Of a DNA stretch of 64,000 nucleotides, positions 32,640 to 43,779 are shown in pieces (positions within the stretch are counted from its first letter, which is position 1; each line of letters opens with the position of its first letter). The notes beneath the pieces are model-generated. The model was not told where the DNA came from and did no database searches. It was given only the letters and a program-made list of their open reading frames with translations. Location of the stretch: assembly GCA_047967505.1 (NCBI GenBank), contig CM106539.1, one strand, 5' to 3'. The DNA comes from Dipteris shenzhenensis (lineage: Eukaryota; Polypodiophyta; Polypodiopsida; Gleicheniales). A program made the position numbers and the translations under genes.

Positions 32640-33310
32640 GTTGGGACATACATAGCTTCTACTTGATGGCCTATATCATCTCTTCCTTTACCTTTGCTAA
32701 CGTGGATTCTTCTCTATGCTTGCTTGTTTGGTACTTGTGGTAATCATTTCTCCTTTCTTTGATTGTCTCCATGCTGAGTGACTTTGCAATCATCATTGCC
32801 AATGTCAAATTCAATCGTGGCATTTTTTATGCCTACTAGTGCTTCATGGCCATCGCTATGGTGCTTGTAACTACTTGTCTTCTTTATATCTTTCTATAGA
32901 GTTTCTACATGGGCTTCTCCAATCTAGATTTGAGTCAATTTAATAGATGTTTATCATCAAGACAAGTGTAATGTTTGCCTATTAGCTACTTCATCCTATG
33001 TTCTTACTTTCTCCTCTCTACCTTGCTTGATCTCCCCAAGTTATAGAGTAGGGTGATCTTGCCGCATTTATTTTTTAATCATTTTGTTGAATTGATCAAA
33101 AAGTAGGTTCTAGGTGGTCTTTCTTCTACTAGTAAGTCCAGATACATACCACTTGGAAGCTTCGTCAACTAGGGCCATGCGAAACCCTATTGCCTTATTT
33201 CCTTCGATTGCTCTCCCCTACCTTGGCAAGCTATGTCAAAAACCTATAGAAATATTTCCATATCACCTCTTCCATTATATTTTATTATTCTAGTTTGCCA
33301 ACTGCCTTCC
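32640..33310 (-). pseudogene. Ty3/gypsy gag relic
   Basis: Read right to left: IIKYNGRGDMEIFL-x-VFDI (gag entry), MALVDEASKWYVSGLTSRRK (the helix with the conserved aromatic W-Y), LLFDQFNKMIKK, LGEIKQGREEKVRT and DEVANRQTLHLS, followed by a basic tail (YKHHSDGHEALVGIK). Frames change once and there are more than six stops. No pol genes follow on this strand, so it is an isolated fragment. Confidence 0.5.
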
Positions 33311-33657
33311 TCTTTTGTTGTGATTGTTGTTGTTACCATGATGTGGTGATCTTAATAAGATTTCCATCCTATTATCCTCATAAACTTCATGTTCATGTCA
33401 TCTTCATTCAGTTGTGATTTTCTCACAAAGCATCTATCTTTGGAAATCTTTTGCAATATCTCAATGATGTCTCAACTTCCCTTTGGTTGATTTCATAAGG
33501 TTCTATTAATTTGTGGACATTATAAATGGTTAGCATTCACTACTATGATCTTAGAGTTTCTATGAGTGATTGAATAAGTTAGGATAGTAGGGAGGTGGTG
33601 AAGTTCAAGAGGAAATGGGAAGGAAAGTATAGGGAAGTCCTAGTCAAAAGTGGCACG
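33311..33657. other. No recognisable gene
   Basis: AT-rich spacer between a gag relic and a long compound microsatellite. Confidence 0.4.
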
Positions 33658-33973
33658 CGCGCGCGCACACACACACACACACATGCGTGCGTGCATGCAC
33701 ACACACCCACGCACATGCGCACACTTTTGAAGGTGAAACACACACACACATAGGCGTGCACGCACATGCATGCACACACACACACTCACTCACACATGCA
33801 TGCACACACACACACAACATGCACACATGCACACAGACACTTTTTTTACGTGAAACACACACAAAAAAAAACGTGCGTGCACACACGCACATGCAAACAC
33901 ACACTTTTTTTTGTGCAACACACACACGTGCATGCATGCACACTCACTCACACACACACGTACACACACACAT

Positions 33974-34040
<67 letters not shown>
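33658..34040. repeat. Compound CA-rich minisatellite and microsatellite
   Basis: Interleaved CA runs, CATGCACACA-type units and two ACTTTTTT(T)-A/G-x-GTGAAACAC- or GTGCAACAC-like units (about 33720, 33840, 33904) precede an (AC)n run at 33975-34040. The AC-rich units with a poly-T arm recur about every 60-120 bp. Confidence 0.85.
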
Positions 34041-34042
<2 letters not shown>

Positions 34043-34054
34043 CATATGCACATT

Positions 34055-34080
34055 ATAATGCCCTAAATCGCAGGCATTAT
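34055..34080. repeat. Hairpin directly after the AC repeat
   Basis: ATAATGCC (34055-34062) pairs with GGCATTAT (34073-34080) across a 10-base loop. Confidence 0.7.
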
Positions 34081-35159
34081 AGAAAGTAGATAATGTGCAT
34101 ACTCACACACAAGAGATACAGAGTATGCAGAAAAAGAAGTATGAAAACACAGTGTATCTAAAGCCGTGAAATGCATAGTGATCAAGAGACACTTGGGCCC
34201 AAAGGATATATAACGTATGTAGTTATAACCACTGACTAAAGGGTTGCAACCCTTGGGATCTGTGCTAACCCTGCAGATTGTTAATGCCTTAACATATGGC
34301 ACTCATGGTGGGCTGTGCAAATCCACTCCAACAACTACACCTGCTAGAAGTCAGATTAGTGCAGTGCAAATAGTGCATGACAATCATTTTTGGCTAAGCC
34401 AAGCAGAGAAGCCATGCAAGTAGGCATCCGTTGAATCCATAGACCATAGTTGATCCATCTCAAATAAAAAAGTGCATTCATTTAATCTGGAGCCAAACAA
34501 GAAAGTATGTTCATTTGATGACTGCATCAGGATTGACACTCTCTGTTGCTTAGACCCCCACTGCAACCAACAAAACGTGGTTGTACTGTTTCTGCTCGTT
34601 GGCTTCTCAGAAACACCATTGGTCTCGCTTAGTTCCACACCAATAGAAACTTGCACCCCTGCTTGTCGAGCGCATCATCACTAGCATCGCTCCCTTAGGC
34701 TCGGCTCTTCCATATCCATCAACCACACTACATCTAGTTCCTTTGCGTTGGTTCCACCTGCATTGGAACCCATCCACTGCTCACGCGAAAGCTGCTCCCA
34801 AATGACCGCTCCAAGTGGCAGATTGAGGTCCTGCCTCTCTTGAAACAATGCTAGGTGCTCAAACTCCTACTGCCAGAGAGAGGGTGCATCTAGAATTGTG
34901 GGAAAAGGTGTATGTCACTCCGCATATTGCACATCCAAAAAATGATCAGTCACCTTCCACCACGGTGGTCGGGGTGGAAGGCTCAGGGAGAAAGAGTGTG
35001 CGGTGCACTCTAGCCAAAAGCATAGTCCAGCGCATTTTCTCCTTAAGGTGCATGACTTGGGTTGTCCTTGTTCTGAGTGCACGAGCTCCTAACTCCACAA
35101 GGGCATTGTAGCAGGCTTCCCATGACTATGCATTATCCTCTGCTATCGCCTTGCCTTTG
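34081..35159. other. Unassigned flank of Gypsy-3
   Basis: By position this is where Gypsy-3 integrase core and 3' LTR should be, but I find no catalytic integrase blocks and no LTR pair. Open stretches such as 34848-35111 (+) are unrecognised. Confidence 0.35.
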
Positions 35160-35518
35160 TCATGAGTGCAGCTACTGCTTGTTGTGGTTCCCTACTGCGA
35201 TCTGATAGCAGTAAGCGTTGAACCTATGAAAAGGCCCCAAAGGAATTACACTGGCTACATCTGCATGTGGTCCCAGTCTGAAGGCTGTCCCAGCCGTTGA
35301 CATAGATCGCACTGCAACACGAATCGACGGGCATCCTTTTGTAGTGTTGGCCACCACAACCCTGCTTGCAGCACCTTGTTAGCTATAATAGCTCCTGCAA
35401 AGTGACCACCTACCACTCTACAATGCGCCTCAATGAGGACCGCTGCTTGCTCTTGCGGAAGTATACACTGGAGCAGAACATCTATCACGTGCTTGCGGTA
35501 GAGTTGACCAACCACCAC
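35160..35518 (-). pseudogene. Gypsy-3 integrase zinc-binding segment
   Basis: From 35518 leftwards: LPQEQAAVLIEAHCRVVGGH, FAGAIIANKVLQAGLWWPTL, RFVLQCDLCQRLGQPS. The H-x3-H part is altered (AHCRVVGGH) but CDLCQR is intact. VIPLGPFHRF in the other frame corresponds to the linker before the catalytic core, which is then missing. Confidence 0.75.
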
Positions 35519-35582
35519 CTCAAATTCATGGCTTCTGAGTGCTAACCTCTTCCATTGATTCCTATTTGAGATAGTCTAGCAT

Positions 35583-36122
35583 CTATTCGGACATCATGAA
35601 GTGCATCATCTCATCATACCACGACCATGGCAGTAAGAGCATCCATCTGGCTAGTCCCCTGTCAAGATTTGTTGGGTTGACCAAGTCTAGCAACACTGAA
35701 TAATGTACATGAAAAGTGAAATGTCGCCCCAATAAGTAGTGGTGGAACTTTTTCATAGAGAATACCATCCCCATGTCTTGACATTAAGTTACCGAGTAGT
35801 TTCGATCTGATGGTGAGAATCTGCGACTTGCATAGTATACTGTTCAAAGCCACCCTACCTCATCTTGCTGCATCAGAATGCTTCTGATTGCTCGATCCGA
35901 GGCATCTATGAACACATGAAAGGTCTTCTCCCAATATGAAGGGATCAAGATGTGTGCCCTAGAAAGTTGCACCTTCAATTGCCTATATGCCTTCTCACAT
36001 TCTACAGACATACAAATGTTTTGGGCTCCATATGTGCCAGCACATTTGGGGGTATCGCCATGTGAGCCAAGAAACGAAGTTGATGACCATGCCATCGTAT
36101 CTGTCCCAAAAACCATAGGCAT
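35583..36122 (-). pseudogene. Gypsy-3 RT connection and RNase H
   Basis: From 36122: FLGSHGDTPKCAGTYGAQNI, EKAYRQLKVQLSRAHILIPS, then RNase H start KTFHVFIDASDRAIRSILMQ (catalytic Asp in FIDAS). After frame changes KSQILTIRSKLLGNLMSRHG-like and MVFSMKKFHHYLLGRHFTFH (compare the catalytic EREALAMVFAVKKFRHYLLG block; Glu region lost), then WMLLLPWSWYDEMM (from the end of RNase H). Confidence 0.7.
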
Positions 36123-36197
36123 TCTTTTGGGTTTGCTGGTGCTGGCGCCTGCATGATTGCTGCCACATTATCCAGGTCCACTTCTATTCCTTAAGTG

Positions 36198-36760
36198 CTA
36201 ATCGCATGCCCTTGCAAGTGGCCAGTCCGGACCGCAAATGTACACTTCATTGGATTCTGCTGAACAACACTTCTCTGTAGCATTGAAATCATAGCCGCAA
36301 GTGATCCAAGTGATTTGCTTTGGTTCTGAACACGCTGAGTCATCAACCAAGATTCTCATGAAATCTGTTCCCCTAAAAATCTCTTGCATAGCGTGCTGGA
36401 ACGTCGATGATGCATTTCGCAATCCAAACCACATGACTGTGCACACATATACCCCCCAAGCAGTAATGAAAGCGGCTGGTCTTCTGGTGCCATTCAAATC
36501 TGATTGTATCCATTGTACTCATCCAAAAATGAATAGACCTCGTGCCCTGCCACTTTGTCTAGAATGGAATCCATATATGGGAGTGGAAATGGGTCTAGCA
36601 CTGTAGCTGCATTTACTTTGTAGTAATCCACACAAATTCGCAGCTTCTTGTTTTTCTTAGGCACAATCACAATTGAAGAAATCCACTCTAGATCCTTTAT
36701 TGGTGAAATGAAACCCACCTACAATAGCCTCTCTAGTTTTGTCTTGACCTGCTTAGCCAC
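36198..36760 (-). pseudogene. Gypsy-3 reverse transcriptase
   Basis: From about 36718: MGFISPIKDLEWISSIVIVP, KKNKKLRICVDYYKVNAATV, PFPLPYMDSILDKVAGHEVY and SFLDEYNGYNQI give a well-kept finger and palm. A frame change leads to FITAWGVYVCTVMWFGLRNA, STFQHAMQEIF and FMRILVDDSA, where the catalytic DD is intact (about 36357-36330). The frame then shifts again. Best preserved RT of the window next to Gypsy-2. Confidence 0.8.
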
Positions 36761-37559
36761 ATGCGGATTCATGCGTGGTAACGGTGCATTTTGGTGGGCA
36801 TGGTGTCCTTCTTCAGGTTAACCCAGTGTTGGTAAAACTTTGGGTCTAGTCCCTGCACATTAGAATAGTCCCACGCGAACACGTCTGCAAACTTGGTCAG
36901 CAGTGACACCAGTTCCTTCCTGAATTCCTCTTCTAGAAGGGTGTTGATCTTCCATCAGCGCCTAGGAACATCGTCTCTAGGGCATCTTCTTGCATCTGTG
37001 TTACCCATGTCATTCTCTCCTCCAATTCACTCTCTTTTTCCACGACATCTTTCATATCTAGATCCACAAACAATAGGTCCTCCACAGGTTGCAGCTGCGG
37101 TTGCGATGATACCACCGGTCCATGTTTTGGCTAGCAGTATTGTGCTAAAATTTCCATGACATCAACTATAAATAGTGGCACCAAGTCCATCTTGTTGCTT
37201 AGAAGCTCGTCCTCTACGTCCTCCTCGAGGCCATCCTCCATGTTCACTGTTTTGGCCATGATTGGTTGCACTACTCCCTCGAGTGCATTGACCACTCCCA
37301 TTGGCATGTAGACATTGTGTCTACCTCATTGCACTAATAGCGTAGTGAGGGCCCATTCTATTTCACCTTTGCCTACTGTAACCAGGGTTGTCCCAAGAGG
37401 AAACTGTACTCTAGCCACGGTGCCTCCATGCTGAGTAGGATGAAAGAAGCAATGAAGTTGATTCCGGCAACCTCCATGCACACATCTCACAGCAGCCCAA
37501 AGGACATACTCTCTGCTGATTAGCTTTTCATACAAAAAATGGCGCCAGATCCAAGCCAT

Positions 37560-37640
37560 TCTAGCCTAATTCTTTGCATGTCTGCAAGGTAATGATGTTC
37601 ACCCCAGATCCACCATCAACCAGTACCTGTGAAAAGATTT
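37560..37640 (-). pseudogene. Gypsy-3 aspartic protease active-site region
   Basis: The - strand reads QVLVDGGSGVNIITLQTCKE. LVDGGSGVNII is the standard gypsy retropepsin block in which D-G-G/S-G surrounds the catalytic Asp. Flanking 36760-37560 is heavily decayed (open - strand piece 37559-37326 unrecognised). Confidence 0.7.
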
Positions 37641-37995
37641 GTCCATTGGTGCTCACCGGAGATAACTAGTATCCGCATGTCAATGAGGGCTACGACCAAA
37701 AGTAGAACTGATGTGGCATGAAAGACATGGGTACCGGTGACACTCCGATCAGTGCTGCAAGAGTCTTTTATGAAATTGCAGCATCAACTACAGCAATTGT
37801 ACCAATAAGAACTGAATGGGTGCCTTGAGAAGGTCTTCCACACCGTCTTCGTTCATTTAGATCAAAACACTGACTGCATGGTTGCCTTCATCGTTCCTCT
37901 AGAGCTCGGTTTCAGAATCACCTTGGGACTTTTGGTGCGGCCTAGATTGAGTGGCATGATTCATGCATGACCATCGGATACGGCACCTCTTCAAA

Positions 37996-38940
37996 CTAGA
38001 CTTTGCAAACTTTTCCTGCTCTCAGGGTAGCTGCGAGCTTATCTTCTATTAGGGCCACTTCTTGGACCCACTCGAGCACCTGCTGATGCAATGCCTCTTG
38101 CACAAGTGACTGAAGTAACACGCGCTTCTTCTTGACTTTGGTTCGCATCACTCTACTTGATCGAGTTACCCCATTTACCTCTGGTGCAAAGGCTGGGCCG
38201 TCCTCCACGATTTGTACCATTGATGTGCTAGGCATCTTCCCTGCCATCTTTTGATGATCTTGCTTCTGGCGATCCCATTCTTGAGCTTCAAGGCACTCAT
38301 TATGTCAGTGACCTTCACCTAGGCAAAAGAAGCCATCTTTGCTTATGGACCACTTCATCCCCCGCCACCTCATCCACAATCGCGACCTCCACCATCGCCT
38401 TGAGGTTGTTCCTGAACTTTCATGGTACTAGCTTGCTACACATATGCTGCTGTAGGCTCCATAACTGGTGGTTGTGGCCATTGATATTGTCCCAGTGCAT
38501 GTGGGCTATGTCCATTGTAGTTGCATTGCTCCGTTATGTGTGTATTAGCCTGCTAGATTGCACACCACTACTGATTCATTGTGCACTGCCTCGGATTCCT
38601 ATAGTGTACACACCAAAGATCCACATTCGGACTCCGTGCTGAGTGACTTGTGGGCATTGTGGAGTTCCCCTTCCCTCCTTTTGAGGTCTTTTTGGGCTTC
38701 TTAACCTCCTTCGCCTCTGGCTCATTCACTGCTTTCTTCCGATGAGCTTTCTGTCGAACTATCATCGTTCAAATCTTCATCACTATCCCTTTGTTTTTTC
38801 CTTGAGGATAGCTTCTTGGATTTGCCCTTACTCTAAATGATCGTTTGTGCTTTGCCATTTCCCCTAGCAGGGCTTCACTCGCTCAGATTTCCTGACTGAT
38901 CAGGTCGTTCAAGGGTAACGTGGCCTTGTCCACCATCACC
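37996..38940 (-). pseudogene. Gypsy-3 gag and zinc-knuckle region
   Basis: From about 38940: NHFSKIVVMVDKATLPLNDL, a Lys-rich stretch (KKPKKTSKGGKG), QYQWPQPPVMEPTAAYVASY, then DGFFCLGEGH-stop-HNEC at about 38345-38295, a decayed CCHC knuckle. The tail continues KMAGKMPSTSMVQIVEDGPA and RVMRTKVKKKRVLLQSLVQE to 37996. One Cys and the Trp/stop position of the knuckle are damaged. Confidence 0.55.
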
Positions 38941-39120
38941 ACTATTTTGCTGAAGTGGTTCACACATTTACAATTGGCATCATTTTGATACTTATCATAT
39001 AGATCCAATTTTATTTACTTATTATTAGTTGGTGGGGAGTAAGTTCCACGTGGTGGTCTTACTCCCCACCATGTGGTCTTACCCTCTGGGTTAGGGGTGG
39101 GACACACACACACACACACA
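38940..39120 (+). repeat. Arm A of a ~180-bp inverted repeat
   Basis: Reverse complement of 40741-40920 with an estimated 80-85% identity by eye. Shared blocks: ACTTATCATATAGATCCA, TTTATTTACTTATTATTAG, GGTGGGGAGTAAG, CTTACTCCCCACCATGTGG, TCTTACCCTCTGGGTTA, then a CA/TG run. Arm A overlaps the start of the Gypsy-3 gag reading. Each arm also holds an internal hairpin (GTGGGGAGTAAG...CTTACTCCCCAC). Confidence 0.85.
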
Positions 39121-39279
39121 CCTTTTTTGTTCTTTGTAAAAATTGAGTTGCTTTATATTAGCATGTTAAGTGAGCCATATTCATTGACCATAGGAGGCAT
39201 TTCATCGATGGTTTGTGGGCTATTCTTCACTCCGCAAGCAACAATGGCAGTTGGGGGAGCAGTGTTGCAAGCCCCGATT

Positions 39280-39710
39280 ACCCAAGTCACTCATTCCAAC
39301 CAATCCAGTCGCAATGGCGGTGGCTAATGTGAAGTATACAAAATTCTAAGAGAAGACTCATGATGATATGGATGCACACATTCACCAGTTTGATAAAATT
39401 TGCACTCTTGACATGCCTAGTGTGGTGGATCTAGTGCAGAAGGGGGCACTCTTTGAGTCCATTTGGAGGCTAAAGCATCACGTTGGTTGGTGGAGTATGT
39501 CTCGGACCATTTCCAAAATTATGGTGAAATCAATGTCACTTTTCTATGGTGTAAGGAGAAAATGATTCCGCAGATGCTAGAGGGGCTGAGGATCTTGAGA
39601 CAAGGTGATCAGGGAATGGAAGACTCTGCAGCTTAGTACCGCCAACTTTTGCAAAGGGTTCTAGTGACTCAACGATCGACAGTGGAGGTGTTGAACAATT
39701 AAAAGTTAGT
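39280..39710 (+). pseudogene. Gypsy-type gag fragment, plus strand
   Basis: The + strand reads VKYTKF, a stop, EKTHDDMDAHIHQFDKICTL, DMPSVVDLVQKGALFESIWR, then after frame shifts KEKMIPQMLEGLRILRQGDQ, a stop, and YRQLLQRVLVTQRSTVEVL. These are the conserved helices of a plant gypsy gag (HI-x-QF-x-K, GALFE, RQLLQR). It runs on the opposite strand to Gypsy-3 and ends at the start of the direct repeat at 39706. Confidence 0.6.
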
Positions 39711-40229
39711 ACAAAATGAGGCAGATTGCAAAATGACTAGGGATTTCCATGCTAAAGAATTATCCAATGGATGTGAATTAACTATATGGCACTAGCCTGA
39801 TTAAAAGCTAGTTGGGAAATCAAAGTGTGTGTTTAGATTAAAAAGTCCCATCAATAATTGAACCATACAGTTAATTCCATCAATTGGATAAAAAGTAAAA
39901 AAAGAGAACCATATATTAAAGATCTGCGATGTTTAAGTTGAAAGATGCAACAACTAGAGTTTACAAAAATTTTGACCAAAATTAAGAATTTTTAATAATA
40001 TTAAGTTTGATAAACATATTATTGAAACAAAAAAGTCAAATCTTAGGCAATCCAAGTTTCGAGGTGAGGGTTCACTTACCTGCCACCATCCAAACAAACT
40101 AGGTGTTAGAACATCATAGTTACATTTGGGAAGACAGGTGATGCCTATTTTCCTAGGCTTGTTATTGCTTTACCTCGAAATATAGACAACCATATGGATT
40201 CTTAGATAATTAAGAAAAGTTTAGCTCAC
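39706..40229. repeat. Direct repeat copy 1 (~520 bp)
   Basis: Matches 40937-41458 along its length. Shared blocks include CAATGGATGTGAATTAACT, GTTGGGAAATCAAAGTGTGT, CCACCATCCAAACAAACTAG, GGAACATCATAGTTAC (one mismatch) and GGATTCTTAGATAATTA. Offset is about 1230 bp. Ends are not TG...CA, so LTR status is unproven. Confidence 0.9.
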
Positions 40230-40721
40230 AAGTGCTCGCATGTTGTGGGGATCTTGAAGAAATACCGATGGAGCCTCCACTCCAAGCTACTCCTTGTGAG
40301 AATAATGCAAAGCACGAGCCATTCGATGATGTCACTCAAGTGGCTCCTGGATTGTTGCAATGTGTTTACATGAGAGAAAGAGGGAAAGTGGAGATGAGAG
40401 AAGAGAGGGAGAAGGGGAGGAGAATTAATGGGGATGGAGGGCAAAAACATGGAAATAAGAGAACATCCAAAAACACTCTTGAAGAGAAGAGGGAGCTTGT
40501 ATTCCAAACTTTTGCATACAACAATGAAGACCAAAGTCAACCAGTTAGCCTTTTATACATGTCACCTTTTGAAGGGAGGGCCAACCCTAATCTCTTTATA
40601 CCACTCTCTCTTCTCATTCTTGTACCATCCTCTTGGGCCCATCTAGCTCCAAGACACAATCTTGGCTCTATGGACTTGCCATTGTCTATCAAATCACATC
40701 ACTAGCCAGTGGTGGCATATT

Positions 40722-40739
40722 GTTAACCAATTGGTTAAC
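40722..40739. repeat. 18-bp perfect palindrome
   Basis: GTTAACCAATTGGTTAAC equals its own reverse complement. It lies one base before the TG run that starts arm B of the inverted repeat. Confidence 0.95.
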
Positions 40740-40740
40740 T

Positions 40741-40920
40741 CTGTGTGTGTGTGTGTGGCCGACCCTTAACCCAGAGGGTAAGACCACATGGTGGGGAGTA
40801 AGTCCGCCATGTGGAGCTTACTCCCCACCTACTAATAATAAGTAAATAAAGTGGATCTATATGATAAGTGTCAATATGAAAAAATGGTGCCAGTTGTAAA
40901 TGCATGAATCACTTCTACAA
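40741..40920 (-). repeat. Arm B of the ~180-bp inverted repeat
   Basis: Partner of 38940-39120 (see there). It is followed almost directly by direct repeat copy 2 at 40937, whereas arm A has no such neighbour. Confidence 0.85.
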
Positions 40921-40936
40921 AATAGATATAAAATTT

Positions 40937-41458
40937 AGTAAAAAATGAGGCAGATCACAAAATGACTACAGATTAGATCCATGCCAAATAATTATACAAT
41001 GGATGTGAATTAACTGTATGGCACTAGCTCGATCAAAGTCTAGTTGGGAAATCAAAGTGTGTGTTAAGATTCAAAATTTCTATCAATAATTGAGCCATAC
41101 AATTAATTCCATCAATTGGATAAAAGAGAAACATATAAGAAAAAAAAGATTTAAGGTAGACTAAGTTGAGAAATGCAACAACTAGAGTTTGTAAAAATTT
41201 CAACCAAAATTAAGAATTTTAATAATATTAAGTTTGACAAACACAATATTGAAAAAAAATGTCAAATCCTCAGGCAATCCAGGTTTTGAGGTCGGGTCCA
41301 CTTATTTGCCACCATCCAAACAAACTAGGTATTGGAACATCATAGTTACGTTTGGGTAGACAAGTAGTGACTATTTCCTCCCTATTTATTGCTTTACCTA
41401 GGAATATAGACAACCAAATGGATTCTTAGATAATTAGAAAAAGTTTAAGTCATAAGTG
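40937..41458. repeat. Direct repeat copy 2 (~520 bp)
   Basis: Partner of 39706-40229. Small indels (for example AAAAAAATGTC against AAAAAAGTC) show that the copies are not recent. Confidence 0.9.
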
Positions 41459-41670
41459 AAGTTTACGTCCCATGTGGAGTAAGGAGTGAATGAGTGCATG
41501 GGTTGAGAAGGGATTAGAAGAGGTGTGGGGTGGTTAAAAATAGCGTAAAGAGGAGATTTCATGAGGGGTACATGAAAGAATAATTCTTATTGGAAAAGTA
41601 TACATGTGTGTGTATGTGTGATGTGTAAAGAAATAAGTGTCTATGTATGTGAGATATATTTACTAATCAA

Positions 41671-41801
41671 TGTGTGTGTGTGTGTGTGCGCATGCGCATG
41701 CGCATGCACACATGTGTACATATCTACATGCATACATATACATACATACATATTATATACATACATACATACGTACGTACATACATACATACATACATAC
41801 A

Positions 41802-41850
<49 letters not shown>
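41671..41850. repeat. Compound microsatellite (TG)n, (GCATGC)n, (ACAT)n, (CA)n
   Basis: TG run 41671-41688, alternating CATGCG 41689-41708, ACAT tetramers about 41722-41801, and a CA run about 41807-41847. Confidence 0.95.
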
Positions 41851-41851
<1 letters not shown>

Positions 41852-41859
41852 CTTTGACA

Positions 41860-43080
41860 AGTTTGCATGAATTTTAGTTATAATTTTATACTATGGAAGT
41901 CTAAAGTTATTTGTTTTTATACCTAGTTTCAAATTTTGGTGAATGTACCAAGATTTCATTCCATTAAAGAAGAGTTTGGTGTGTTAACAAAATTAATGCA
42001 AAAAATTCATACATGAGCCAATGGTTAGGGAGATGCCCATTGTTTGAGGTGTCAGTATGAATTTGATTAATTATTCTCATGGAGGAAGTGAAGCATGCAC
42101 AAAAGAGAGTAGACCTTTGTTGCACCTTGATGCATGGAATTTGTGCATGCATGTGCATGTGCATCTATGTGTGCATGCACATTGGGTGTGGTTGCATGCA
42201 TGTGTTGTTGTGGGGGTAATGTTATAACCTATTTAGCACTTACAAGGGTCTTTTCTTTTGACAACTTCTTGTTCTATACAGTCAATATATTTATAGTGGG
42301 CCTAGAAGTCCTTGTCAAAAGAAAGTTTCCCTTGTGAGCCCTCTATAAGTATTAAGAGGAAAAAAGATAGAATCACATAATGTAATTCATGACAAAATAC
42401 AAACTCTAGAATCACAATATGTAGCACTCTAGAGTCATACCAAGAGACTTCCCTTAAATATAAGCATTAGGCCCAGGGACACCCTTCAACCCATGAATTT
42501 TATAGTTATCATTACATTTGCCTCAATTCAATGATTCAATGTAACCACATAGGAAACCTTAATCCAAATATTTTCTTGCGAAGTAGATGACTGTCACATT
42601 TGAAAAGAGAATCCCTACACACTATTCTCATTTACCTCATGCCAAAGTCTCATATCTATGTAAGGAAACATTTTTGAGCCCCTATGATAATCAAACCCCC
42701 CTGTCCATGAGAATTAAACATGGCCAATGAGTTATGCATGGACCTAAAGCCTACAAGCATGTACAAAGCCAAGCATGGTGGTGGATGTAAAACTATACCA
42801 ACAAGGCTACTTGGTTCAATATTGCTTCTTTCTTAAAGGGAAGTAGTTATGAATTCTATACAAACATGGATCATTCTACCAATTGCATAGTTTCCTCTGA
42901 GTATGCACCATCAACAGGTACACCATAAAGGAAGACTTTAGTAACTATTTCACATGCCCACTAAGCAAGATATCTAGGTAGTGGTTTCATTAATTTTTAT
43001 TTTTTAGATTGGGAAAATTTGGAGGCCTTCCTAGGTCTTTCCTACTAGGAAGAAAACAAGGAGAATGTCAAGACCAAGAT
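41860..43080. other. No recognisable gene
   Basis: AT-rich spacer with a short CATGCATGTGCATG-rich patch near 42145-42200. No coding signal seen. Confidence 0.4.
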
Positions 43081-43086
43081 TAAATC

Positions 43087-43776
43087 CTCAAGAAGTAGGA
43101 GAAGAACGAATTTATTCAATACCTTGTATTTAATATGCCAACCTTGATGAATCAAATGAATAGCCCTCTAATGAGAGAAGAAAATGAAAATTGGCAACTC
43201 AACATAATGATGGTAAACCTCAAGTCCATAGAGATTCCAACTAGAACCTACAATGAGTTGCTCAACCAAGCAATTGTCTTGGGAAAAATCAACATGGCCA
43301 AACCATAAGCCAAGAAGAAAAATGAGAAGAGCAACAACAAAGAAGAACATAGCTCATCTCCAAAAAGAAATAACAATGCCTTGGCGGAACAATGAAGAAA
43401 TCTCTATAGGAGCTAGGCACCCAAAGAGCCAAATCCAATAAAAAGTAATGTAATAAATGCTTCTCTGGAAAAATGCGTCAATAAGAGCTTGAAGGCCAAT
43501 CAAAGGTTGAGGAGTAGCTACAATGAAAAGAACGAGGATGCAACTAGAATCATTGCAAAGACCCAATTGAGTGAAATCAAGCCCCCAAAATAAATTCCCA
43601 AGACTGAGAAAAAGCTAGAGTCAAATGTTTCTTCTACAATGGGGAAGGACAAATGAAGAGTGAGTCTAATCAATAGAGAGAACATTTCAAGCTTATTTTC
43701 AAATATTGTGAAATGTGCAAGGTCAACCCCAATGTGCAATGTTGCATTGTGCAGATTAGGTTTCTGAGGTGATGCT
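43087..43776 (+). pseudogene. Degenerate Lys/Asn/Ser-rich frame, possibly gag-like
   Basis: Frame 1 stays largely readable for about 230 codons with only five or six stops: EFIQYLVFNMPTLMNQMNSP, NWQLNIMMVNLKSIEIPTRT, YNELLNQAIVLGKINMAKP, KKKNEKSNNKEEHSSSPKR, VINASLEKCVNKSLKANQRL and CNVALCRLGF at the stop 43774-43776. The amphipathic start and basic, Asn-rich end recall a gag with nucleocapsid tail, but I recognise no motif. Confidence 0.35.
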
Positions 43777-43779
43777 AGC

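Larger units (their letters stand above)
35160..38940 (-). mobile_element. Gypsy-3: Ty3/gypsy retrotransposon, truncated in integrase
   Basis: The - strand order gag (38940-37996), protease (37640-37560), RT (36760-36198), RNase H (36122-35583), integrase zinc region (35518-35160) is the normal gypsy order. The integrase core and both LTRs were not found. Many stops and frameshifts. The gag start runs into the inverted-repeat arm at 38940-39120. Confidence 0.75.

Noticed and set aside
33644-34089. Several open frames of 87-123 codons rich in His-Thr or Cys-Val
   Set aside because: They are translations of CA/TG repeats; no gene is indicated.
40232-40705. 157-codon plus-strand frame
   Set aside because: Sits between repeat blocks, has a low-complexity Arg/Glu patch and no recognised domain. 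I judge it chance or part of a repeat, but it is the longest unexplained frame there.
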